A stretch of DNA of 64,000 bases from Phymatolithon calcareum. Its lineage: Eukaryota > Rhodophyta > Florideophyceae > Hapalidiales. The position numbers and the translations under genes were made by a program. The stretch's first letter is position 1; every line of letters starts with the position of its first letter. The notes under the pieces were generated by a model. The model saw only the letters and a list, made by a program, of their open reading frames with translations, had not been told where the DNA came from and did not search any database. Where the stretch lies: assembly GCA_977006965.1 (NCBI GenBank), contig OZ345383.1:1860001-1924000 (forward strand), in the 5' to 3' direction. Below are positions 1 through 9,570 of this stretch, piece by piece.

Positions 1-611
1 ATAGCAAAGATGCCGGAAAGGAGTGTGATGAGAGCACATGAGAGCCCTGTGGAGGTCATAGCGGGCAGGGGTCCACCGAGAAGCTCTGCTGCAGTGCGAT
101 ACCAGACGACACCGAGGGAAGATCCAATAGGGATGCAGAGCATTCCGAGTGCAGTTACGGCGCCGGGACGCTCAGGAACCCAGGCCTGGAGCACTGCGAG
201 ACCGATCATGTAGTTACAACCACAGCCGAGACCGTAGAAAGCTGCCGCGACATAAACCGGTATGGCGTGACCCATAGGAAGTACGCGTGGAATAAGGGCT
301 TGACAGGAGATGAGGCCGGCGCAGATCGACGCAAGTGTGCGCGGGCCGGTGCGGTACTCGTCATCGGATGAGGCGGTGTGCAAGACTACACCGCATACGG
401 TGAAACCGATTGAGGCGGAGAATAGCGAGACGCCGATGCTTTTAGTCATGATACAATTGTCAATGAGGCCGACATAAACGCCATTCGCGAAGCATAATCC
501 GTATACGGAGAACAGCAAGCAAGCAGCAGGAACCGGCGCAAACCACCGCCATGACGTTGGCGGGAGTGAGGCGGATGGCGAGAAGCGGAGGTGGCCCAAG
601 GATGGCTTCAT
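1..611 (-). CDS. MFS transporter, N-terminal half (runs off the window)
   Basis: The reverse strand is open from an ATG at 611 (context GCCGCCATG, a strong Kozak match) to the window edge, about 203 residues. The protein is strongly hydrophobic, with about six likely membrane segments separated by short loops, including SVYGLCFANGVYVGLI, SLFSASIGFTVCGVVL, SICAGLISCQALI and AVTALGMLCIPIGSSLGVVW. The segment VLQAWVPERPGAVTALGM resembles the loop and following helix of oxalate/formate-antiporter and monocarboxylate-type MFS carriers. This is the first half of a usual 12-helix carrier, so the C-terminal half should lie to the left of the window. A plasma- or organelle-membrane solute transporter is the safe call; the substrate cannot be told. 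Codon use and GC look like an expressed gene, unlike the nearby repeats. Confidence 0.8.
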   Translation of the reverse strand, partial: MKPSLGHLRFSPSASLPPTSWRWFAPVPAACLLFSVYGLCFANGVYVGLIDNCIMTKSIGVSLFSASIGFTVCGVVLHTASSDDEYRTGPRTLASICAGLISCQALIPRVLPMGHAIPVYVAAAFYGLGCGCNYMIGLAVLQAWVPERPGAVTALGMLCIPIGSSLGVVWYRTAAELLGGPLPAMTSTGLSCALITLLSGIFA

Positions 612-1631
612 GGCGGCGCAGTGCGACAGCTGTGTGGAGTGCGGGACAGAGTGAGAAGGTAGAGGTGATGAATGAAAGCCACTTATTTAAGCAGTACAGT
701 ATTGTACGGGGCATGCATTCGAGAAATGAAAGGGATGCATTGAGGAGTCCCTTGTCCAACTGACGGACAACTATGCATCTTTCCCAGCTCGATTTGCTTC
801 CCCTGGTACGACGCAGTGGTGTCCGTAGTGAGTTGGCAAAACAAACTTGATAATTGGAGGCTGCCGCGGCCATGGACCTCGCGGTCGTCGGCTCTTTGAA
901 TCTCGCTAATGATCATCAAATTTTTCCGCATGATAAATGATTATGAAATGTATTTCACTGACGTCAAGGACCATCAATGGAAGCACTTGCGGATGATATT
1001 GTTCTAACAGGGGAATGTTTCCCCTGGTTCTAAAAGATCAATGGGTCGCTCCTGAAAATGATAAATTGCACAAAATGCGTCGTCATGCCACGGTGCATTT
1101 GTCTCGTGTCCTCGATTTGTGACACGCAAAATGTGCAAATCGCGCGACATTTGGTCATAGAGCTTCCCTCTGTGAACCAAATGTGTTGTACGACAGATTT
1201 CTATCATTTTCGCTACGGCGCGTTTCTCTCAGTCGGAGTAGTGCAGTGATCTGCCTCATGCACTTCATCCGTGGGTGATCAGAAAGATGCGCTGCAGCTT
1301 AGAAGAGTAGATCCTCGTCCATGCTATGCAAGTACGTAATAATATTCTAGCTGGATCTTGAGGAGCTTGAGAAGCGCACACTGATGCCGTTATTCCGAAG
1401 AGCAAGCAGAGGACCATTTCAGATCCGCGTGTCCTCCCCAATGCCTCGAGGGGGGAAATTACTTCCCTGTCCTGTGGCACGCTGTGATTTGAGGTTGCGG
1501 GCATTCCTTACTTGTCCAGAGCCTGAACATGGTTAGGAGCTCGTCGAGTGCTCGCTTAGTCCAGGCTCTGTCCTCTTTGGAGAGTCTGTCCTTTGCGAGG
1601 CCATGTACAGTATCACTTCTTCGATGGCATC

Positions 1632-1782
1632 TGTCCCACATTGGCCGCGGCCAATGTGGGACAATCAAAAAGCGTGGTTACTGTGAAACTGCTTCCCTCC
1701 ACCGCGGTGAGTTCGATAAGGGTGGAGGTGCTCATTCAATTGAGGGAAGCAGTTTCATAGTAACCACGCTTTTTGATTGTCC
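1632..1782. repeat. Compound palindrome: 32-bp perfect palindrome joined to a 40-bp-arm hairpin
   Basis: Bases 1632-1663 form a perfect 32-bp palindrome centred on CGCG. Its right end overlaps the start of a second inverted repeat, with left arm 1659-1698 and right arm 1743-1782, identical at 39 of 40 positions. The 44-nt spacer carries a further CCTCCACC/GGTGGAGG pairing. No target-site duplication was found, so a foldback MITE and a template-switch product are both possible. Confidence 0.9.
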
Positions 1783-1870
1783 AGGTCGATCGCCATTACT
1801 GTACATAAACACTAGTGTCTATATGACTGGAGCCCCTCAATGGCGGGAAGCAAACTGATATCGTACTTCC

Positions 1871-1928
1871 TTCATTTAATCATTTTGCATATTCCCCTTT
1901 TGGTAGCAACACTTTGAAGGCCTAAGCT
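1871..1928 (-). repeat. LINE-C 3' tail copy
   Basis: Read on the minus strand, this stretch matches 49199-49270 and the end of the LINE-C fragment at about 58803-58880. All three share TAGGCC, a Leu/Ala-Pro coding remnant and an A/G-rich end with ATGA repeats. It is a 5'-truncated 3' end. Confidence 0.6.
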
Positions 1929-3084
1929 ACTGTACTGTCAGACATTATTCTTGCTTGTTGTTATACTTTGCATCCATATTGATACCAATTCAAAAGTCTT
2001 GATTTCGAAATAATGAGCTTGGCTATCATATGACATGCGAGATGCTAAATGCAGCTATGCAAGAAGGAACTCGATTGAGTCTGGGGATGCAAGAGACAGA
2101 GAAGCTTGAAAGCTGTTGAGCAATCTTGAGATACTCTTCGATTTCCCCAGATCACGAGCTCGATACATTCCGTCAGATTTTGGGTCAATAATTGTCGTAC
2201 CAAATGCAATTGAGGGCAGTTCTGTCAGGGTCGTCCCGTTCGGTGATGACAGGTTGAGAGACTGACTAGAATGAGTTTGGGATAATCGGCCTTATGGTCC
2301 AGGTGCACTTATCCGGGGCGATTGCGATAGCGGCCGCCAAAGGCATGAGCGCTATCGCGGTAGTGATTCCTTTGTCTGTAATGATTCAGGGGGTTTAATG
2401 AGGTGTAGGTTATTCTTGTCTTGGCTTCCTTGCTCTACCTATCCTACTGTCTCTTATAGGCAAGTCCTCCCTCTTGGTATTCTACTCTAGTATCTACATT
2501 GGGTTAACACTGCTTAGGGCGTGTTGTAACCGCTTCAGGAACCATCCCGTTTGGGGCACAGGATTATGCATGTGCTCCGTTTGGGTGCCGTGCATACCAC
2601 CGATTCAAGTGCATGCATATGCACTTGTAGTGCACTGCGGATAGTGCACTCGATGTTACTTGCGATGCACTTGGATGAACCGACAATAATGTTAGGCCAG
2701 ATACAGCACTGTTTACTTCATGAGACAGCATGATATCTGGTAGGCAAGAAACAAGCTGCGTCTGCTAAAGTGATTCAGAGTCCAGTATGATACCAGGGGA
2801 AAGTTATACAGCTTTCCCCTGCCAGTACAGAACAGACTAGCACTTACCGGGAATTCTGTGGCAGCCCGCCCAATATGATAAAGTATGATATGTGCGATTG
2901 ATCATGCAACCGGAACTAGAATCGCACATTTTGTTCAGCCAACAGCACTTAAAGCGTAGCGGAGCGGCTAATTTTCGGGGAACCCACGCTGTGCGACATC
3001 CAGATGTGTGCAGATAAGTGATCTACCAAAAGAGCTTCACGGAGGAAAAATCGAGAACGTGAACATATTTCTATTCTACGCTAA

Positions 3085-4300
3085 TCACAATAAGTATTGC
3101 ACGGACTTGCAACTGGCATTACGCAAGAAGTGGTCCGTTTTCTTCTCATTTGATCTGTGAAGCGGTCTCATAGGGTCACGAGACGGACCACTAGGACCAT
3201 TCGCCGTGTTCCAGCTAATCCAGTGCACAAACCAAATTAAGCTTTTGGCACCACCGGCGATGTGTAACCGCGTAGCCATCACAGTCGATGAGCTTGTTGG
3301 TTTGCCAGGAGATGGCGGGGAGAATGCAAGCCTCACATCCTTCTGTGCCTATCGGACTTTCAATTGCAGCGCCCTGCGAAGTTGATTCGGCATCTTCACT
3401 CAGCATCCCTATACGTTCGTGCATTTTCCAGACAAAATGGAAGCGGCAGGAGGAATTTACATCACGCATCGATCTCGCTGATCGCGCTCACCACTCGTCG
3501 GTGACTGGCTTTGTCCCCGTGAATGTTTCTCTCGCGCATTCGCAGCTACCTATCTCTACGCGTGTGCTCGTGCATTATGCACGCTGACGGACGAGCTATT
3601 AGAAAATCGCCGACATTTGTTAATGGAGTGTCAATTCCAGTTGGTCATTGCGCTGGAAATGAATGAGAAGTATCATTGCCGCTTCTTTTAAATCCCGCTT
3701 TTCATCATCTGGTCTCTGGCTATGTCCTATCGCTTGCCATCTGCACAAGTGTTTGTCAATGCACGCTCGCATGGCATATAGCTTACACGCATATCTCCGC
3801 AATCATCCGTCCACCGATGCCGCTGCCATTCATGGCCAGATTCGTGAGGCCATCGTATAGTTCATACTTTGCACCCGGTGAAATCTCCGCTCCTGAACAC
3901 TGTGGTACAAAGCATCCCGTACCAATCCTACACCGTCCGTTTGCTGTCAATCACTACGCTGAAAGAACCAGTCATTCCGATTCCAGTGCTTGCTCAATGA
4001 GCCGAAAACTCTGCAGAAGACAAACAGTCGTCGAACGCAAACTTTTCTCACCACATGCTTAGCTTTGTGAATCTCATTTTTCATGCCGACGAATGTTCGG
4101 GCTGTTTCGTCAACTTGCGCCATGGCGCAAGAAGGGTAATGACATTCGCACTTAAGCGGGGCATTCATTCTCACTGCGATTCAAAAATGGCTTTCATCTC
4201 TTCTCCGGTTCCTCAGCTATCGGGAAATGCGATCGCGCGACCGAATTACGACCCTCAGCTCGGGCCCCAGTGTGCTGGTCTATTGGATATCTAGAAGCAT
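3085..4300 (-). pseudogene. Coding remnants downstream of the 626-aa gene
   Basis: Minus-strand frames at 3947-4174, 3620-3802 and 3215-3469 have amphipathic, protein-like composition, for example RPDDEKRDLKEAAMILLIHF, but sit in different frames with stops between. They may be later exons or a decayed C-terminal part of the same transposon gene. No family motif was found. Confidence 0.3.
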
Positions 4301-4302
4301 TC

Positions 4303-6183
4303 CTAAACCTCCGGACGTCTATTGCAACTAATGCAGATGCTTCGTTCCTCTCTAAGTTGTGCATTTTCGGCAACGGTCCCCCGCTGAATACTAATCTGAA
4401 CAGCAAAATGGTAATAGAAGCTACTTTTTTCATTTTTGTTCTGCGCATTGAATATCGAAAAGGTGATCTCGGGTACGTGCAATGGCGCGAGCGACAAAGT
4501 ATAACGATGCGTACTTTTACTCCGGGCACATTGCTTTTTGCGGGCCAGAGACGCCGCCGTTAGACACTTTTTCAATAAAGGGAATAGCATCATGGCACTT
4601 CCCTTCTCCTTCATTGCGGTTGAAATACTTACAATATCAGTATGGGTGGACACTGCACGATTAAATGTGCGAAAGCTGACCGGCTGAATGTTTTGATGTT
4701 CAGCTGCGCCCCGGTACTGCGCAAACATTTGCCTGCTCCATTGGACTGGATTATTATCTTCCATGGATTGAAGGCTGTTTTCTGCCGAGGTTAGGTATTC
4801 AATGAGAAGAGGCTGATGGATGCTTTGCTTTTCTTCTTCACGATTGTACAGGCTTTGCCCATCATTGTGCCCATCAGGGACAGAACTGCCCAATCTTGGT
4901 TTTACATATCCATTCGCACACTTCAATACTGTCATGTAGCACGAGTTGCAGCAGATAGCTTCATCGATAATCTGGTCCATATCATCATCAACCGATCTTG
5001 TTCCACCGTTGCTTTCTGGCTGCACATCATTCATGATCGCATTTAGGGCACTGCAAATAGCCAAATATTTCGAGTCATCGTTTTCCACTTTTTCCACCAT
5101 CACCTTGATCTTTCGACCCTTTGCCCCGCAAATTAGTTTCTTCCTGCAAAAGCTGCATGTAAGTACCAATGGGGATTTGGCATTAGCTGCACGAATACAC
5201 GCTGAGTAATGGGCGAGGCATAAGACGCTAGATTCGTTTTCAGTGGAGTTAAGAAGTTCTTTGGCAAACTCAACATTAATACCTTCCGCAAGCTCCCTCC
5301 TCGATGACCAGAGAAAGTTTGCAACGCCAAGAAATGCGCTTTCCTTGTCACCAACTCTTTTGACGACAAGCTCACGCAAGCGGTGCATAGGCCGCACTTC
5401 GTTCTTCCCCAAGCCACCCGGTCCAGCCCCACTTCTCAGAAATCTACAAAGCGCACAATTGAAATGTGTGATAGGGTGGTGTGCATGCTCTTGACCGCCA
5501 TCTTCATTTTCTTGTTCATTTATTTGCTCGTTCCAGCGGTCATCGTGGATCGTAGCAGTCTCCCCATCATCGTTTTCACCATCATTTGCATGCTGCTTCT
5601 CGTTGCCGCTGTCATCATCTGTCGGGGGCGGGGCGTTGCGATCATTTTTCGGAGGCGCCTGTTCGCTGTGGACATCATCATTGTCATCATGTTGATTCTC
5701 CTCACCTTCATTATTACTAGGAGGAAGCTCTTTTCGCCAAATGTGCATTTGTTTCGTCAATCGGGAACGGCTGTCGCGAAGAAGCGCTCTTTGTTGCTTG
5801 GGCGGCACCCGGTATCGAGGGTTACTTCTCACTTTTTTGCGATCTTCTTCGACTTGGACGATTTCACTCAATGCCTTGGCACAAGTAGAGCAAAGAGAAG
5901 ATTCCGGAGACCGAAGCTCAGGAAATGAAGAAAAATCTGGCAGTGTAGCCCGAATGTTTTTTCGCACCACGAAGCAGACGCCGCCGGGCAATTTCGTGCG
6001 AATGTGCCCGTGTAACACCGTCGACATTGGTTGATTCGATGCCAGACTTCTGCGGCATGTTGGGCATGGTCCCCCTCTCCCCATTGGGGCAAGTGAGCGC
6101 AATGCCTCCCTGTGGTTAGGTGCCTCTATCAGCCTCTCGATCGCCCGTGGCAGTAGAAGAACCTCAATAATAGTGCACTGCAT
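4303..6183 (-). CDS. Unrecognised 626-aa Cys-cluster protein of a TIR element
   Basis: This is the longest open frame of the element and I do not recognise the family. The first in-frame ATG is at 6183 (the frame is open a few codons upstream). Five spaced CxxC-type clusters are visible: CPTCRRSL near the N-terminus, CSTCAKAL, then after a long low-complexity Asp/Glu/Asn/His-rich stretch CALCRFL, CSFCRKKLICG and CCNSCYMTVLKC. This layout suggests several zinc ribbons around an acidic linker. No DDE signature could be identified inside the frame. Further minus-strand coding-like pieces lie downstream (about 3.6-4.2 kb), so the gene may be spliced or broken and the catalytic part may lie there. 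The position between TIRs makes a transposition-related role likely but unproven. Confidence 0.55.
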   Translation of the reverse strand: MQCTIIEVLLLPRAIERLIEAPNHREALRSLAPMGRGGPCPTCRRSLASNQPMSTVLHGHIRTKLPGGVCFVVRKNIRATLPDFSSFPELRSPESSLCSTCAKALSEIVQVEEDRKKVRSNPRYRVPPKQQRALLRDSRSRLTKQMHIWRKELPPSNNEGEENQHDDNDDVHSEQAPPKNDRNAPPPTDDDSGNEKQHANDGENDDGETATIHDDRWNEQINEQENEDGGQEHAHHPITHFNCALCRFLRSGAGPGGLGKNEVRPMHRLRELVVKRVGDKESAFLGVANFLWSSRRELAEGINVEFAKELLNSTENESSVLCLAHYSACIRAANAKSPLVLTCSFCRKKLICGAKGRKIKVMVEKVENDDSKYLAICSALNAIMNDVQPESNGGTRSVDDDMDQIIDEAICCNSCYMTVLKCANGYVKPRLGSSVPDGHNDGQSLYNREEEKQSIHQPLLIEYLTSAENSLQSMEDNNPVQWSRQMFAQYRGAAEHQNIQPVSFRTFNRAVSTHTDIVSISTAMKEKGSAMMLFPLLKKCLTAASLARKKQCARSKSTHRYTLSLAPLHVPEITFSIFNAQNKNEKSSFYYHFAVQISIQRGTVAENAQLREERSICISCNRRPEV

Positions 6184-6597
6184 TATAAGGAATAGTGTAT
6201 GCAACGTGTTCGAGTTTTGCTATGTCTGCGGCGGAAAATATTAGGTCCGATGTTTGTTCACATGGACCGGGCGCAGTCACAGGCGCCTAGTGAATCACTA
6301 ATTCCAATTGCCTTTTGCGGCAAGTATCTTCACCATCTGTAGGGGAACCCCCACAAAACGACATCCAGCTAAAGAATGTGAGTTCAGGATTCCCCACGAT
6401 GCAGTTTCGTCGCCATCCGAGCTTTGAACATGTTTCTATTCTACACAAAATAGACGTCATCTTGCACCTCTAGTGGCCATTACGAGCTGGAAACAAAGGT
6501 TCTGCCGTCGCAATTTGAATTCGAGAAGGCTATCATACCTCTTACTCTGGGCTGCCACAAACTGGCTAAAATTTACCAGTGAGTGCTAGTCTGAGAA

Positions 6598-7059
6598 CGT
6601 ATACGTAGTATTGCGTCAATAATTGTAGATTTGGGAATCCACGGATGGAAGCAGATATGAATGGCTTACTGTTCTATGACCCCATTTCGTAAACGGAATA
6701 GGGCCATAATACACATTGGCAGCTGCACAACTGGTTCACAAACATTTCTCATGAAGGTAACTTAGGTTCTAAGCGACCTATCAAATTTTCTTTACAGTAC
6801 TGTACTGTACCTTCATGATCTACGAACATTGGCCACGTAGCCATTGAGTACACACCCCGAAGTGCACGTACAGTAAAAACCTTTCGCCCCAGGCAGAGCT
6901 GAACAGCGCTGAGGGCAGCGATATTGATTTACAGTATCAAATCAAGCAGTAAAACTGCTCCTTCAGTGCGAAAATGTCAATGATCATTGCATGATTGAAA
7001 ATTCTCGATACTTAGTGCAGGGGATAGCTACAATACTGTATCCCCTTTTCCTTTTACTA
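6598..7059. other. Non-coding stretch
   Basis: No gene is seen. It contains a weak inverted pair (CATGAAGGTA near 6753 and TACCTTCATG near 6808) and an AGGGGATA/TATCCCCT hairpin at 7019-7046. Confidence 0.5.
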
Positions 7060-7152
7060 GTGTTTATTGTACGGCAAACGACCGGTACCTACAAAGACGC
7101 TAGAAATATGAAGCTATTGTCCTCAATTGAGGACCTCCCGTACAATAGACAC
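7060..7152. mobile_element. 93-bp MITE with 15-bp TIRs and TA flanks
   Basis: The ends GTGTTTATTGTACGG and (reverse complement) GTGTCTATTGTACGG differ at one base, and TA lies directly outside both. The TA duplication and size fit a Tc1/mariner-type MITE. A 16-bp palindrome (GTCCTCAATTGAGGAC) sits inside at 7119-7134. Confidence 0.65.
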
Positions 7153-7370
7153 TACAGTAGTGTCTAGTTTACTGATCGCGGGCGGAATCGTAAAAGTCGC
7201 CAAAGCTTCATTTCGATCAGGGCAAAAGCACTTCTGACGATTACTCACTATTATGATTCTGCCATACATAACTCATATTCATGGTGCGGACAAATCGTGG
7301 TCCATTCGTAAATCGCTCTCAGAGAGCTATCATTACAGCGCTCTCGTTCCAACCGGAGAGCAGGGGAGGT

Positions 7371-7698
7371 CAAAGCATTGGAATTATTTATTTATTTTTA
7401 TTCTTTTCTCGAAAAGTGTCGAGAATAAATAATTTTATTGTTGAACGCAGAAGCAATAAATTATTGTATTCAAGTTCAGTGAGGTATAAATAACTGGTTA
7501 TTCCCCGAATTATTAGATCCTTCTTGCTACTTTCTGTCGCGATAGAATAACCGGATCGAAAAAATGAGGAGTCCGATACAATAATTGTCGCAACCACGAC
7601 GATCTCAATAAATACAATAAATATGCGAGACTCAGGAATAAATTATTGGAACAATAATTTAAATAATTACAATAGCAATTATTTTTTCCAATGCTTTG
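7371..7698. mobile_element. 328-bp AT-rich hAT-type MITE with exact 8-bp target duplication
   Basis: The termini CAAAGCATTGGAA are inverted at the two ends, and GGGGAGGT occurs directly outside each end (7363-7370 and 7699-7706). An 8-bp duplication with CA-starting TIRs is characteristic of hAT elements. The interior is almost entirely AATAA/ATTATT-like and codes for nothing. The TIR resembles the terminus of the hAT at 50.9 kb (CACGCTTGG). Confidence 0.85.
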
Positions 7699-7706
7699 GG
7701 GGAGGT

Positions 7707-8071
7707 GGGCCGACGCGGTCCCAAGCCCCGGTCTTCTGGTTCTTTCGTAAAGAATGCATTACAAAGAGTGCATAGCGTAGCTTAGACCCAGCCCTAATTT
7801 CAACGATTAGGCCTAGAGTTGATTTATGAGATTAGTTTTATCCCATACACCGGATTTAAGGACGAACACGCCGAGATTGCGAATTGATTTCTTCAAACTA
7901 GGTGCCCGGAATATCTCTAAATCGGACAAAGGCACGAAAACTAAAGGCGACAACTAGGTTGCATTTTAGCGCTTTTTAAAAATTGCATCTGAAATCTTTA
8001 GTGCAAATGGGGAATTCGAATCTCTCAGCCACCGCAGCAGCGCATCAGTTTTGATCCTCGCGCACAGTATC
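7707..8071. other. Non-coding stretch before the 8.0-kb frame
   Basis: Nothing recognisable was seen between the MITE and the first open frame of the KDZ-like region. Confidence 0.4.
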
Positions 8072-8506
8072 ATGGAGCGCGAGGAAGAGGATGACCATCG
8101 CTTGGTGTCGTACGTGTTTCCAAGACTGGGTCAGCGAGAGGAAGACGGATCCAATTTCATGCTTGCACACAGTTCCTACACTGGAAGAAAACATGATATT
8201 AAGGTGGAGAATGCCGAACAAATTGTTCAACAAGAAAATAGTTTAGCTAAAGAGCGATACGGGAATGATGAGGGCTACGTCGTTTTCTATCCTGCAAATG
8301 CCCACTTCACTGACACAATAAAGACTACGGATGTGCACCGTGATGGCTTGGATCACTTAATGAACTCGGAAAGACTTTCCGTAAGCACTAAATATCTGGA
8401 ATGGAATCAAGGGGACAGCTTTCCCTTTTCTAGATATGCATATGAACTAGCTCCCCCCCGGACGCAGAACTCCAGATTATTCTCCACGCTCGTGATGAGT
8501 ATTTGA
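8072..8506 (+). CDS. Hypothetical 144-aa frame, possibly part of a decayed element
   Basis: The frame starts at ATG 8072 with an acidic run (MEREEEDDHR) and continues with ordinary protein composition, including GYVVFYPANAHFTDTIK and GDSFPFSRYAYELAPP. I recognise no family. The sequence after the stop keeps coding character in other frames (for example NYWDINESVWDQDSITLVLS near 8.67-8.73 kb). This looks like a longer gene broken by frameshifts or introns. It lies on the same strand as, and upstream of, the KDZ-like transposase, separated from it by LINE-A, and could be its upstream part. Confidence 0.35.
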   Translation: MEREEEDDHRLVSYVFPRLGQREEDGSNFMLAHSSYTGRKHDIKVENAEQIVQQENSLAKERYGNDEGYVVFYPANAHFTDTIKTTDVHRDGLDHLMNSERLSVSTKYLEWNQGDSFPFSRYAYELAPPRTQNSRLFSTLVMSI

Positions 8507-8832
8507 AAAGTGAGCACGCTCAAGACCTGACCGAGACGTAGTTCGAACGTCCCATGAATTTGCATTCAGAAGTCTCAACGTCATTTCAATCGGCACAAAA
8601 CGCTCCCTACTTTAAAAGCTTCGAGTCCGCTGTTTCAAATCTTTTGCAAAAGCTCGGACGAAACTATGTATCATGAATTACTGGGACATCAATGAGTCTG
8701 TATGGGACCAGGATTCGATCACATTAGTCTTGTCACAGGGGCAATCACTTTTTCACGGCTTTGTACGGGAGTGTATCGAAAGGGAAGCCATCGCTTCGAC
8801 AAATTTGCATCTGTGTTGAGCTTCCAAAATCG

Positions 8833-9183
8833 ATGAAAGTCGAAGGCCATGAAGTTGAAATTTTACTATTTGCCGTCGAAAAGGAACCGAGTTTCGATGG
8901 TGTGCTTCTCGAAAATGATGTTCATGTTTCTTGCCCCTATTGGATGCGCTCGCAACAAATTTATTGCGCTCATGTCGAAGCTGTGCCTCGCAATAAGGCT
9001 ATTGTTGGAAATATTCTCTCACTACTAGGGCGACCGCATCATTTCACGGCGCCACAGGAGTGTAATCTCGACTCCGTCGTCGCCCCAGAATGGTATTCTA
9101 TTCGGTTTTCTTCGAACGCCACTAGAAAAGGGAAAATATGGGTTTGCGTTTTGCTGAAACCCATTTCCATCCGAAATCCATGA
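8833..9183 (+). CDS. Hypothetical 116-aa frame
   Basis: The frame starts at ATG 8833 (MKVEGHEVEILLFAVEKE) and is open in the same frame for about 24 codons upstream without an ATG. The composition is protein-like (YWMRSQQIYCAHVEAVPRNK) but no domain is recognised. It probably belongs with 8072-8506 to one decayed transposon gene. The alternative is an unrelated host remnant. Confidence 0.35.
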   Translation: MKVEGHEVEILLFAVEKEPSFDGVLLENDVHVSCPYWMRSQQIYCAHVEAVPRNKAIVGNILSLLGRPHHFTAPQECNLDSVVAPEWYSIRFSSNATRKGKIWVCVLLKPISIRNP

Positions 9184-9375
9184 TTAATTCCCGTTCTGGA
9201 GTGTAAATCGTCAACAAAAACTCAGAGCCTTTCCCAGCGCTTTTACGGTGCCAGTGCTGTCGCTGTTCACCTTTAAATAGGAGCTTTTGCGATCACGAAC
9301 GCTCCGTAATTCAAGGTATCTTTCTTTCTTTCTTTAATGCAGAATGCGTTAATTAACGCCAGAACTGACCCTAGA

Positions 9376-9561
9376 AGAAGAAGAAGAAGTGGAGATTTTT
9401 ATTATAGTGTTACCAACGCATCTGCAGACGCTTGGGGCAACACTTCTGATGAGCCACGAGGACTCAACTCAGAGCCCAGAGGCTCCATTTCGCATAAAAA
9501 CGGCTATAGTCAGCAAAATTAGAAAACCTACCTCTGATCTCAACGGAGAGATCTCGAGGGG
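9376..9561 (-). mobile_element. 186-bp retroposon with (TTC)n tail and 14-bp target duplication
   Basis: GAACTGACCCTAGA flanks the insert at 9362-9375 and 9562-9575. On the minus strand the insert ends in (CTT)n/(TTC)n. It is preceded by a stem-loop made from AGTGTTGCC and GGTAACACT, then TATAATAAAAAT. Its last ~70 bp recur, again with a 14-bp duplication, at 46222-46293. It is a SINE or a 5'-truncated LINE end; no tRNA head is evident. Confidence 0.8.
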
Positions 9562-9570
9562 GAACTGACC

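Larger units (their letters stand above)
612..2828. other. Intergenic stretch with hairpins and a LINE tail
   Basis: No convincing gene is visible; the short open frames here overlap inverted repeats or lack coding character. The stretch contains a small CAGGGGAA/TTCCCCTG hairpin at 1008-1026, a compound palindrome at 1632-1782, a LINE 3' tail copy near 1871-1928, and another CAGGGGAAAG/CTTTCCCCTG hairpin at 2794-2821. Confidence 0.6.
2833..6593. mobile_element. DNA transposon-like element with imperfect TIRs, unassigned family
   Basis: The left end (CAGACTAGCACTTACCGG, then TGTGGCAGCCC) is matched in inverted orientation at the right end (CAGACTAGCACTCACTGG, then TGTGGCAGCCC), with a 12-nt length difference between the blocks. 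The 4 bp AGAA lie immediately outside both ends (2829-2832 and 6594-6597). They may be a target duplication, although 4 bp can match by chance. Inside the ends, both sides share degenerate matches such as GGGGAACCC followed by CGACATCCAG. The element carries the 626-aa minus-strand gene at 4303-6183 plus coding remnants down to about 3.1 kb. Superfamily is not recognised. Confidence 0.6.

Noticed and set aside
460-873. A 137-aa minus-strand frame with a CAGSCCLLAVLR stretch
   Set aside because: It is the shifted frame of the MFS transporter start; the transporter frame has the Kozak ATG and continuous membrane segments.
1529-1858. A 109-aa plus-strand frame
   Set aside because: It runs through both arms of the compound palindrome and has no coding character.
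5383-5928. A 181-aa plus-strand frame rich in Ile/Val that looks like membrane segments
   Set aside because: It is the antisense of the acidic Asp/Glu/Asn-rich linker of the 626-aa minus-strand gene.
9337-9522. Short frames containing FYYSVTNASADAWGNTS here and at 46025-46306
   Set aside because: Both are translations of the antisense of the repeated retroposon tail; the similarity is DNA repeat homology, not protein conservation.
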